Positions 57,170 to 64,000 of a DNA stretch of 64,000 bases are shown here, in pieces. The stretch covers positions 930,001 to 994,000 of the forward strand of contig NZ_WJIE01000002.1 in assembly GCF_009649845.1 (NCBI RefSeq), written 5' to 3'. A program made the position numbers and the translations under genes. Under the pieces are notes generated by a model, which worked only from the letters and a program-made list of their open reading frames with translations, was not told the origin of the DNA and did not search any database. How positions within the stretch are numbered: position 1 is the first letter of the stretch; each line of letters starts with the position of its first letter. Source of the DNA: Polyangium spumosum (GTDB lineage Bacteria > Myxococcota_A > Polyangia > Polyangiales > Polyangiaceae).

Positions 57170-57634
57170 ATGAACGAGCTGAGCTTGCAGGACCGCTACG
57201 CGCCGCACAGCGAATGCTTCGGCTGCGGGCCGGCGAACGAGAAGGGGCTGCGGATCAAGAGCCACGTCGAAGGAGACGCGGTCGTGGCCACGTTCGTCCC
57301 CGCGCCGCACCACCAGGCCTTCCCCGGCATGCTCAACGGCGGGATCATCGGCGCGCTACTCGATTGCCATTCGAACTGGACCGCGGCGCATCACCTGATG
57401 GAGCGCGGCGGCCTCGACAGACCCCCGTGCACGGTGACGGCCGATTTCCACGTGCGGCTGAAGCGCCCGACGCCGCTCGGAAAGCCCGTGCGCCTCGTGG
57501 CGCGCGTGGCCGACGTGGCCGAGGATCGATGCGTGATCGAGGCGACGCTCGAGGCCGAAGGGAAGATCACGGCGACGTGTCGCGGCACGTTCGTCGCGGT
57601 GAAAGAGGGGCACCCGGCGTATCACCGGTGGTAG
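57170..57634 (+). CDS. PaaI-family hotdog-fold thioesterase
   Basis: A 154-aa acyl-CoA thioesterase. CFGCGPANEKGLRIK at the start, then FPGMLNGGIIGALLDCHSNW, the hotdog helix with Asp/Asn active-site positions typical of PaaI proteins, and FHVRLKRPTPLGKPV. Excellent ribosome-binding site (gaggaggagacg). Co-transcribed with the SDR. Its 3' end overlaps the convergent hybrid kinase gene by 68 bases. Confidence 0.88.
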   Translation: MNELSLQDRYAPHSECFGCGPANEKGLRIKSHVEGDAVVATFVPAPHHQAFPGMLNGGIIGALLDCHSNWTAAHHLMERGGLDRPPCTVTADFHVRLKRPTPLGKPVRLVARVADVAEDRCVIEATLEAEGKITATCRGTFVAVKEGHPAYHRW

Positions 57635-60068
57635 CCGCGACCGTGCGGAGGATCCGCGTGAGCTCGTCGAAGAGGCGATGCGGCTCGACAGGCTTGCTGA
57701 CGTGACCATCAAAGCCCGCGCGTAACGCACGCGCTCGGTCGGCGTCCCGCGTGAAGGCCGTGACGGCGACGACCGGGAGCGACGCGGCGCGCGGGTCGCC
57801 GCGCAGGGCGCGGACCAGGTGAAACCCGTCCTCACCAGGCAAACCGAGCTCGCTCAGCACCATCGTCGGCCAGCCGGACCGGATCACGCAGAGCGCCTCG
57901 GCGGCGCTCGAGGCCACGCGTGTCTCGGCGCCCTCCTCGACGAGCAGGCGCGAGAGGACCTCGGACGCGTCCGCCTCGTCGTCGACCACGAGCACGTGTT
58001 GCCCCGCGAGCAACGGAGGCGCGGCACGCTCGTCGGGCGGCGCCGCGCTCTCCTCGGTGAGCGGCAGCTCCACCGTGAACGTCGCGCCGCAGCCGATGCC
58101 CTCGCTCTCGGCCCGCACCGAGCCGCCGTGGAGGACGACGAGGTCCTTGACGATCGAGAGGCCGAGGCCGAGCCCGCCTTGCCGCCGCGGAGAGGACGTG
58201 TCGGCCTGGCGGAACCGCTCGAAGACGTGCGGCAACATGTCGGGGCGGATGCCGAGGCCGCCGTCGCGCACGGTGAGCGTGACGCAGCCGCCGTCGCGCC
58301 CGCGCGCGAGCGAGATTTCGACGAGGCCGCCGGGGGCGCTGAACTTGATGGCGTTGCTGAGGAGGTTGCACACGATCTGCTGCAAGCGCGCCGGGTCGCC
58401 GCGCACGTTCACCGCGTCGAGGTCGTCCGCGCGCGCGAGGCGCACGTGCCCCTCGTCCGCTTGCGGGCGCATGGTCTCGAGGGCCACGTCGACGAGGCGG
58501 GAGAGGTCGCAGGGGCTCGCGTCGAGCTTCATCTTGCCGACGCGGATGCGCTCCATGTCGAGCATGTCGCCCATGAGGCGGCCGAGCAGGCCAGCGTTGC
58601 GCTGGATGACGTCGAGCGCCTTGTCCGCGCGCTCGGGCGAGAGCTCGCCGCGGCGCAGGAGCTCGGACCAGCCGAGGATCGCGTTGAGCGGCGCGCGCAG
58701 CTCGTGCGAGACGATGGCGAGGAAGTCGTCCTTGAGGCGGTTCGCTCGCTCGGCGTCACGCCGCGCGGCCCGCTCGCCGTCGAGCAAGGCGTCACGCTCC
58801 TCTTCGAGGCGCTTGCGCTCGGTGACGTCGATCAGCGCGCCGTAGAGCGCCGCTGGTTTGCCGTCGCCGTCGCGGCGCACGCGCGCCATGAGCTCGATCC
58901 AGCGCACCTCCGTGCCGCCACGAAGGATGCGGAACTGCGAGCGGCAGGTGTCCTCGCATTCGAAGGCGCAGCGCGTCACGCGGTTGACCTCGGGGCGATC
59001 GTCGGGGTGCACGCACGAGAGGAGCAGGCGGCGCTGGAAGACGGCGTCGGCCGGCAGGCCGAGCAGCTCGCGGGTCGTGGGCGAGCAGCAGGCCTGGCGC
59101 TCTTGCAGGTCGAAGGAGAAGGTGCCGACGCCGCCGGCCTCGGTGGCGAGGCGGAGGTGCTCTTCGCTCTCGCGCAGGGCTTGTTGCGCGGCCTTGAAGT
59201 CGTGCACGTCGGCGGCGGCGCCGAACCACTTGAGGATGGCGCCCCGCGCGTCGCGGATCGGCCGGGCCCGCCCGCAGAACCAGCGGTAGGCGCCGTCCTT
59301 GCCGCGCAGGCGGTACTCGACGGCGACGGGCTCGCCCTCGGGGCCGTCGGCCTCGGCCCACTGGGCCTTGACCGCGGGGATGTCGTCGGGGTGGACCCAC
59401 GACATCCAGGCGGCGTCGTCCGCGCCGGGGCGCATGCCCGTGTACTCGTACATGCGCCGGTTCATGTACTCGCCGCGGCCGTCGGGCAGCGCCGTGAAGA
59501 GGATCTCGGGCACGGTGTCGGCCATGACGCGGAAGCGCTCTTCGCTCTCGCAGAGGGCCTGCTCGGCGCGCTTGCGAGCGTCGATGCTGATGACGCAGCC
59601 GATGAGGCGGACGGGCGTGCCGCTGTCGTCGAGGACCATGCGGGCGTGGTCCCAGACCCAGAGCCAGCGGCCGTCGCGGTGGCGGATGCGGTACTCCGCG
59701 TCGAGCACGGGCCGGTTCACGTTGCGGAGCGTCGTGCGGCCGGAGAAGCGGGCGAGGTCCTCGGGGTGGATGCGGCTGCGCCACCAGGCCTCGGTGCTGG
59801 GGATCTCCTCGGGCCAGAAGCCGAGCACGTCGCAGAGGCCGCCCGAGCGCCAGACCTGGTTCGTGGCGAAATCCCAGTCGTAGACGACGCCGCGGATGGC
59901 CTCGGTGGCCAGGCGGAAGCGCTCCTCGCTCTCGCGGAGGACGGCCACCGCCTCGCCGCTCTCCCCCCACGAGCAATCCCCGCGTTCGGCCGGGTACAAC
60001 CCCGAGTCGTGTTTGCCTGGCTCGCGCCTCTCCCGATCGCCGGCGGGGTCTCGCGGGGGGTTTCCCAT
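57567..60068 (-). CDS. Multi-PAS hybrid histidine kinase with altered receiver
   Basis: An 833-aa cytoplasmic kinase: three PAS/PAC units (about 45-165, 170-295, 300-420), a coil, DHp with VSHELRAPLNAILGWSELL (phospho-His near 463), and an ATPase domain with NLLSNAIKFS, RDGGLGIRPDML and GGLGLGLSIVKDL. The C-terminal receiver (about 690-810) keeps the Asp pair (VVDDEAD), Thr (VTAF) and Lys (SKPVEP), but the phospho-acceptor position is Glu: MVLSELGLPGEDG. Transfer to that domain is thus unlikely. Start 60068 (MGNPPRD) is preferred over TTG at 60104. Confidence 0.9.
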   Translation of the reverse strand: MGNPPRDPAGDRERREPGKHDSGLYPAERGDCSWGESGEAVAVLRESEERFRLATEAIRGVVYDWDFATNQVWRSGGLCDVLGFWPEEIPSTEAWWRSRIHPEDLARFSGRTTLRNVNRPVLDAEYRIRHRDGRWLWVWDHARMVLDDSGTPVRLIGCVISIDARKRAEQALCESEERFRVMADTVPEILFTALPDGRGEYMNRRMYEYTGMRPGADDAAWMSWVHPDDIPAVKAQWAEADGPEGEPVAVEYRLRGKDGAYRWFCGRARPIRDARGAILKWFGAAADVHDFKAAQQALRESEEHLRLATEAGGVGTFSFDLQERQACCSPTTRELLGLPADAVFQRRLLLSCVHPDDRPEVNRVTRCAFECEDTCRSQFRILRGGTEVRWIELMARVRRDGDGKPAALYGALIDVTERKRLEEERDALLDGERAARRDAERANRLKDDFLAIVSHELRAPLNAILGWSELLRRGELSPERADKALDVIQRNAGLLGRLMGDMLDMERIRVGKMKLDASPCDLSRLVDVALETMRPQADEGHVRLARADDLDAVNVRGDPARLQQIVCNLLSNAIKFSAPGGLVEISLARGRDGGCVTLTVRDGGLGIRPDMLPHVFERFRQADTSSPRRQGGLGLGLSIVKDLVVLHGGSVRAESEGIGCGATFTVELPLTEESAAPPDERAAPPLLAGQHVLVVDDEADASEVLSRLLVEEGAETRVASSAAEALCVIRSGWPTMVLSELGLPGEDGFHLVRALRGDPRAASLPVVAVTAFTRDADRARALRAGFDGHVSKPVEPHRLFDELTRILRTVAATTGDTPGAPLSPRRTCRDTSP

Positions 60069-60275
60069 GCTGCGATGTTCCAACGGCTCGGCGTCAAAAA
60101 GCAATCACACGTAAGTAGTATCTCAAGGGACGGAATGGTCTCGGTAGACGACACGGGCGGCCACCTGCGGGCCGCAAGTCGGGGGTGCCCCGAGCGGGGT
60201 GGCAGAATTTTCCCTGGAGAGGCGCAACCTCGCCTTGACAAACCCGCTCCTCGTCCGCGAGGCTCGGGTGCACGC

Positions 60276-60545
60276 ATGCCGCGCGTCACGTTCACCCAGC
60301 ATATCGCGAGGCACGTCCCCTGCCCCGCGCGCGACGTCGAAGGGCGCACCGTCCGCGAGGCGCTCGACGTGTACTTCGCCGCGGAGCCCGCCGTGCGGGC
60401 GTATGTCCTCGACGAGCAGGGCGTCGTCCGAAAGCATGTGGTGATCTTCGTCGACGGCCATCAGACGACCGATCGAACGGGCCTCGGGGACGAGGTCGGC
60501 GCAGGATCGGTGATTTACGTGATGCAGGCCCTTTCCGGGGGTTAG
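60276..60545 (+). CDS. MoaD/ThiS-like ubiquitin-fold protein ending in Gly-Gly
   Basis: An 89-aa beta-grasp protein: MPRVTFTQHIARHV first strand, EGRTVREALDVYFAAEP helix, VVIFVDGHQT strand and a C-terminal VIYVMQALSGG. A free Gly-Gly end is what sulfur-carrier proteins need for adenylation by a ThiF/MoeB-type E1. No such E1, MoaE or thiazole gene is nearby. It is coupled to an Asp-box protein 7 bases downstream, an association I recall in many bacteria but whose function is unknown. Confidence 0.85.
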   Translation: MPRVTFTQHIARHVPCPARDVEGRTVREALDVYFAAEPAVRAYVLDEQGVVRKHVVIFVDGHQTTDRTGLGDEVGAGSVIYVMQALSGG

Positions 60546-60552
60546 AGGGACC

Positions 60553-61671
60553 ATGTCGAGCAGGTTGTACGTGGCGACGCGAAAAGGGCTGTTCCGTCTC
60601 GATCGAAGGCAAGCAGGCTGGACGATCGGCGAGGTCTCGTTCCTCGGCGACCACGTCTCGATGGTGCTGCCGGATCGACGCGACGGGGCGCTCTACGCAG
60701 CGCTCGCGCTGGGGCATTTCGGGGTGAAGCTCCGGCGCTCGACGGACGCCGGCGGGACATGGGAGGAGATGCCGGCGCCGGCCTACCCTCCGCTGCCGGA
60801 AGGGGCAGAGCCGGAGAAGACGCCCGACGGTCGGGAATGGCCGCAGCGCGTGGAGGTCCTGTGGAGCCTGGAGGCGGGCCGCGACGATCAGCCGGGGCAC
60901 CTGTGGTGCGGGACGATCCCGGGCGGCTTGTTCAAGTCGACGGACGGAGGGCAATCGTGGGAGCTCAATCGTGGGCTCTGGGATCACCCGAGCCGCAAGG
61001 GCTGGTTCGGCGGCGGCTACGACTGGCCAGGGATTCACTCGATCGTGGTGGATGAGGCCGGGGTGATGGTGGCCATCTCCAGCGGGGGCGTGTGGCGCTC
61101 GACGGACGAGGGCGCGACGTGGGAGACACGCACGAAGGGCATGTACGCCGAATACATGCCACCCGAGCGCCGGGACGATCCGTCGATCCAGGACCCGCAC
61201 CGCCTCGTGAGCTGCGCGGCGCAGCCGGACGCGCTCTGGGTACAGCACCACAACGGGCTCTTCCGCTCCACGGACAGGGGCAAGACGTGGCAGGAGGTGA
61301 CGTCGGTGAAGCCGAGCAAGTTCGGCTTCGCGATGGCGGTCCACCCGAAGGATCCGAAGACGGCGTGGGTGGTGCCGGCGAAGAAGGACGAGCAGCGGAT
61401 CCCGGTCGACGGGAAGGTGGTGGTGGCGCGGACGCGCGACGGCGGGGAGAGCTTCACGGTGCTCGAGAGAGGTTTGCCCCAGGCGAACGCGTTTGATCTG
61501 ACGTACCGCCACGGGCTCGACGTGGACGGGACGGGCGACGTGCTGGCGTTCGGGACGACGACGGGATCGCTCTGGATCAGCGAGGACGGCGGGGATTCAT
61601 GGCAGGTGATCTCGAATCACCTGCCGCCGGTGTATGCGGTGCGGTTCGCCGAGGGGAAGGCGGACGCCTGA
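60553..61671 (+). CDS. Asp-box/BNR-repeat propeller protein (sialidase- or VPS10-like)
   Basis: A 372-aa soluble beta-propeller. Repeated Asp-box phrases of the type S-T/x-D-x-G-x-T-W: RSTDAGGTWEEM, KSTDGGQSWEL, RSTDEGATWET, RSTDRGKTWQEV, RTRDGGESFTV and SEDGGDSWQV (six visible). Sialidase catalytic residues are not apparent, so it should not be called a sialidase. It follows the MoaD-like gene at 7 bases with GAGGGA as ribosome-binding site. Confidence 0.85.
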   Translation: MSSRLYVATRKGLFRLDRRQAGWTIGEVSFLGDHVSMVLPDRRDGALYAALALGHFGVKLRRSTDAGGTWEEMPAPAYPPLPEGAEPEKTPDGREWPQRVEVLWSLEAGRDDQPGHLWCGTIPGGLFKSTDGGQSWELNRGLWDHPSRKGWFGGGYDWPGIHSIVVDEAGVMVAISSGGVWRSTDEGATWETRTKGMYAEYMPPERRDDPSIQDPHRLVSCAAQPDALWVQHHNGLFRSTDRGKTWQEVTSVKPSKFGFAMAVHPKDPKTAWVVPAKKDEQRIPVDGKVVVARTRDGGESFTVLERGLPQANAFDLTYRHGLDVDGTGDVLAFGTTTGSLWISEDGGDSWQVISNHLPPVYAVRFAEGKADA

Positions 61672-61687
61672 CGCAGGCAGCGGGCCG

Positions 61688-62125
61688 TCAGGGGACGTAG
61701 TTCCACCCGCACGTGCCGCTCTTGCAGACAAACCCATTCGCGTTCGGACAATCGCAGGTGCTCACGAGGCCCGGGTCGCATTCGAGATCCTGGCCTCGCT
61801 GGAGCAGCTCGTAGAAGCGCGTGGTGTCCGCGTCGAGGCGCGCGACGAGGTTGCGCGTGCAGCCGCAGCTCGTGCCCTTCAGGTCCTGGCCACACTCGGC
61901 GTCGGAGGTGCAGCTCATGATGGCTTGCCGCTCCTTCGCGAGCTCCGCGTCGAGCTCGGCGCACGTCGTGATCTCGAGGGCGACACCGCCGCTGCTGCCC
62001 GCGCCCGTGCTCGTGCTCGTGCCGGTGGCGCCGTCGGACGGCGATCCTCCTCCGCTCACCTGCGACGAGCATCCGAGGAGGGAAACGACGAGGAGCGCAG
62101 AAATTCCAGAGAGGACACGAACCAT
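61688..62125 (-). CDS. Cys-rich lipoprotein
   Basis: A 145-aa lipoprotein with lipobox LLGC near residue 18, a Ser/Thr/Gly linker to about 45 and a compact domain with CAELDAEL, CTSDAECGQDLKGTSCGC and CDCPNANGFVCKSGTCGW. At least eight cysteines suggest a disulphide-rich fold. Start MVRVLSG at 62125. Function unknown. Confidence 0.7.
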   Translation of the reverse strand: MVRVLSGISALLVVSLLGCSSQVSGGGSPSDGATGTSTSTGAGSSGGVALEITTCAELDAELAKERQAIMSCTSDAECGQDLKGTSCGCTRNLVARLDADTTRFYELLQRGQDLECDPGLVSTCDCPNANGFVCKSGTCGWNYVP

Positions 62126-62188
62126 GAACAACCTCCATGCACACGTGGGGTGCACACGGAGGTTACCATGGGTCGTGGAGCGAAGCCG

Positions 62189-64000
62189 TCAGGCGAAGGC
62201 TTCGTCCATGAGGCGCTTCTGCTCCAGGTTGTGGCTCGCCTTCGAGCCGGTCGCGGGGCTCGCGCTCGGCTGGCGGCCCACGACGGAGAGCGGGAAACGT
62301 CCGCCGAAGAACTGGGGAAGGACGGCGTTGATGTAGTACCAGGAGCCGTAGTTGACGGGCTCTTCCTGGACCCACACGAGCTTCGTGCCTTCCTTGTAGT
62401 TCGCGAGCGCGTCGGTGAGCTCGTGGTTCAGCGGGAAGAGCTGCTCGAGGCGCACGATGGCCACGTCGTCGAGCCCGCGCTGCTCCCGGGTCACGGCGAG
62501 GTCGTAGTAGATCTTGCCCGAGCAGAGCAGGATCTTTTTGACCTTCGACGGATCGACCACGTCGTCGCCGATCACGCGATGGAACCTGCCGTTCGCGAGG
62601 TCGTCGATCGTCGAGACGGGGCGCGGGCCCTTGGCCGTGGTGGCGACACGCAGGAGGCTCTTCGGCGTGGCGATGATGAGCGGCTTGCGCCACGGGCGAA
62701 GGACCTGGCGGCGCAGCGCGTGGAAGAGCTGCGCGGGCGTCGTCAGGTTGCAGACCTGGATGTTGTCCTCGGCGCTGTTCTGGAGGAAGCGCTCCATACG
62801 CGCGCTCGAGTGCTCCGGGCCCTGCCCCTCGTAGCCGTGCGGCAGGAAGAGGACGAGGCCCGAGAGCCTGTGCCACTTGTCCTCGCTCGACGTGATGAAC
62901 TGGTCGACGATGACCTGCGCGCCGTTGAGGAAGTCGCCGAACTGCGCCTCCCAGATGACGAGCGCGTCGGGGTAGTCGAGCGCGTAGCCGAACTCGAAGC
63001 CGAGCACGCCCGCCTCGCTGAGGGGGCTGTTGTGGATGTCGAGGCGCGCCGGCGGCTCGGCGACACGCGAGAGCGGGGCGAAGCTCGCGCCCGTCTCGAT
63101 GTCGACGACGACCGCGTGGCGATGGCTGAACGTCCCGCGGCGCACGTCCTGGCCCGAGATGCGCACGGGCGTCTTCTCGGAGAGGAGCGTGGCGTACGCG
63201 AGCATCTCGCCCGTGCCCCAGTCGAAGGGCTCGCCCTTCACGAGGCGATCGTGGCGCGCCTTCAAGATCGGCATGACCTTCGGGTGCACCTTGAAATCAC
63301 CCGGCAGCTCGAGCAGGCGGCGCGAGAGGTCGATGAGCTTCTCGGCGGGGACGCCCGTCGGCACCTCGGGCGTGTCGGCGTCGCGGCCGCCGCGGTAGCT
63401 CTTCCACACGCCGGCCATCGCATAGGTGACCGGCGCGAAGCCCTTCTGCTTGACCTCCTGGAGCTCCATGTTGAGCGCCTCGCGGCGCTTCAGGAGGATC
63501 TCCTCGGCCTTCTCCTCGCTGACCTGGCCCATCTCGACCAGGCGCTTGACGTACATCTGCCGGACCGTCGGCTTCTTGTCGATGACGGCGTACATCCGCG
63601 GCTGCGTGTAGCGCGGCTCGTCGCCCTCGTTGTGGCCGTAGCGGCGGTAGCAGTACATGTCGATCACGACATCCATGCCGAAGCGCTGGCGCCACTCGAT
63701 CGCGAGCAACGCGACCTGCGCGACGGCCTCGGGATCCTCGCCGTTCACGTGGAAGACGGGGACCTTGAGCATGCGCGTGATGTCGGACGCGTAACGCGTG
63801 GAGCGCGACTCGCTCGGGTTCGTCGTGAAGCCGACCTGGTTGTTCACGATCACGTGGATCGTGCCGCCGGTCTTGTAGCCCTCGAGGCCCGTCATGTTGA
63901 GCGTCTCGGAGACGATGCCCTGGCCGATGAACGCGGCGTCGCCGTGGATGAGCAAGGGCATGACCTTGCGCGCCGCTTCGTCGGGGAGGCGGACGCTGAG
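62189..64000 (-). CDS. sucA: 2-oxoglutarate dehydrogenase E1 component (5' end outside window)
   Basis: The visible 603 residues are the C-terminal two thirds of thiamine-diphosphate-dependent E1o, which decarboxylates 2-oxoglutarate in the TCA cycle. Landmarks: LLIHGDAAFIGQGIVSETLN, VNNQVGFTTNP, MYCYRRYGHNEGDEPRYTQP, and WEAQFGDFLNGAQVIVDQFI. The frame is open to the right edge. The E2 gene (sucB), usually just downstream, is not there; a lipoprotein gene follows instead. Confidence 0.95.
   Translation of the reverse strand, partial: LSVRLPDEAARKVMPLLIHGDAAFIGQGIVSETLNMTGLEGYKTGGTIHVIVNNQVGFTTNPSESRSTRYASDITRMLKVPVFHVNGEDPEAVAQVALLAIEWRQRFGMDVVIDMYCYRRYGHNEGDEPRYTQPRMYAVIDKKPTVRQMYVKRLVEMGQVSEEKAEEILLKRREALNMELQEVKQKGFAPVTYAMAGVWKSYRGGRDADTPEVPTGVPAEKLIDLSRRLLELPGDFKVHPKVMPILKARHDRLVKGEPFDWGTGEMLAYATLLSEKTPVRISGQDVRRGTFSHRHAVVVDIETGASFAPLSRVAEPPARLDIHNSPLSEAGVLGFEFGYALDYPDALVIWEAQFGDFLNGAQVIVDQFITSSEDKWHRLSGLVLFLPHGYEGQGPEHSSARMERFLQNSAEDNIQVCNLTTPAQLFHALRRQVLRPWRKPLIIATPKSLLRVATTAKGPRPVSTIDDLANGRFHRVIGDDVVDPSKVKKILLCSGKIYYDLAVTREQRGLDDVAIVRLEQLFPLNHELTDALANYKEGTKLVWVQEEPVNYGSWYYINAVLPQFFGGRFPLSVVGRQPSASPATGSKASHNLEQKRLMDEAFA

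Noticed and set aside
57819..60275. Open frame of about 820 codons upstream of, and in frame with, the MoaD-like gene
   Set aside because: It lies over the hybrid kinase on the other strand and has Ala/Arg/Asp low complexity; the real protein starts at 60276.
60553..61671. Sialidase annotation
   Set aside because: Asp-boxes are present but the catalytic Arg triad, Tyr and Asp are not evident.

Overview
The window is a high-GC, gene-dense bacterial chromosome segment. It reads as a myxobacterium of the Polyangiales (Sorangium/Polyangium-like). The signs are: an Asp-box and Ser/Thr-kinase rich gene set, many lipoproteins with low-complexity Gly/Ala or Ser/Thr linkers, a surface protein ending in a MYXO-CTERM-like CGC/hydrophobic/Arg tail, and a Cys-tailed ECF sigma factor resembling myxobacterial CorE. 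The taxonomic call is an inference from gene content; no rRNA, tRNA or CRISPR array was seen.

Layout. 1-5.3 kb: end of a cytochrome-like protein, a PAS-STAS protein, and a Ser/Thr kinase operon (kinase, TPR-like membrane protein, lipoprotein). 5.4-11.3 kb: a membrane protein with a degenerate sigma-54-type AAA+ domain, then an accessory stretch on the minus strand. That stretch has an Rpn/PD-(D/E)XK-like nuclease flanked by a copy of the neighbouring gene's 3' end, an AAA ATPase plus TOPRIM-like two-gene operon that looks like an anti-phage system, and a 42-bp tandem repeat array. 11.4-18 kb: PEP synthase, a thioredoxin-DsbD fusion divergent from a copper P-type ATPase, and a metal-sensing type ECF sigma factor. 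18-20 kb: glycosyltransferase and polysaccharide deacetylase. 20-23.3 kb: a DnaJ-type zinc-finger membrane protein and a candidate peptidoglycan-hydrolase effector with a partner. 23.3-28 kb: an FAD monooxygenase, a membrane protein and a HEWGH-motif protein.

28-40 kb is surface and secreted material: an 1184-aa FG-GAP/disintegrin-like repeat protein, two paralogous lipid/secreted proteins, an S46 dipeptidyl peptidase, a Cys-rich lipoprotein, and a cytochrome-like/DUF1501 pair ending at a strong bidirectional terminator. 40-49.5 kb: an S37-type peptidase, then a histidine kinase/response regulator pair divergent from a complete tripartite RND efflux operon. 49.5-57.6 kb: several uncharacterised membrane and propeller-like proteins, a POT peptide transporter, SpeD, an outer-membrane beta-barrel, and an SDR/thioesterase operon. 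57.6-64 kb: a multi-PAS hybrid histidine kinase with an altered receiver, a ubiquitin-like MoaD/ThiS protein paired with an Asp-box propeller, a lipoprotein, and the C-terminal two thirds of 2-oxoglutarate dehydrogenase E1.

The most interesting system is the ATPase/TOPRIM pair (8696-10266) with its adjoining repeat array and nuclease-like neighbour. Other notable items are the disintegrin-like surface protein, the putative effector pair at 21.7-23.3 kb, and the MoaD-like/propeller pair at 60.3-61.7 kb.
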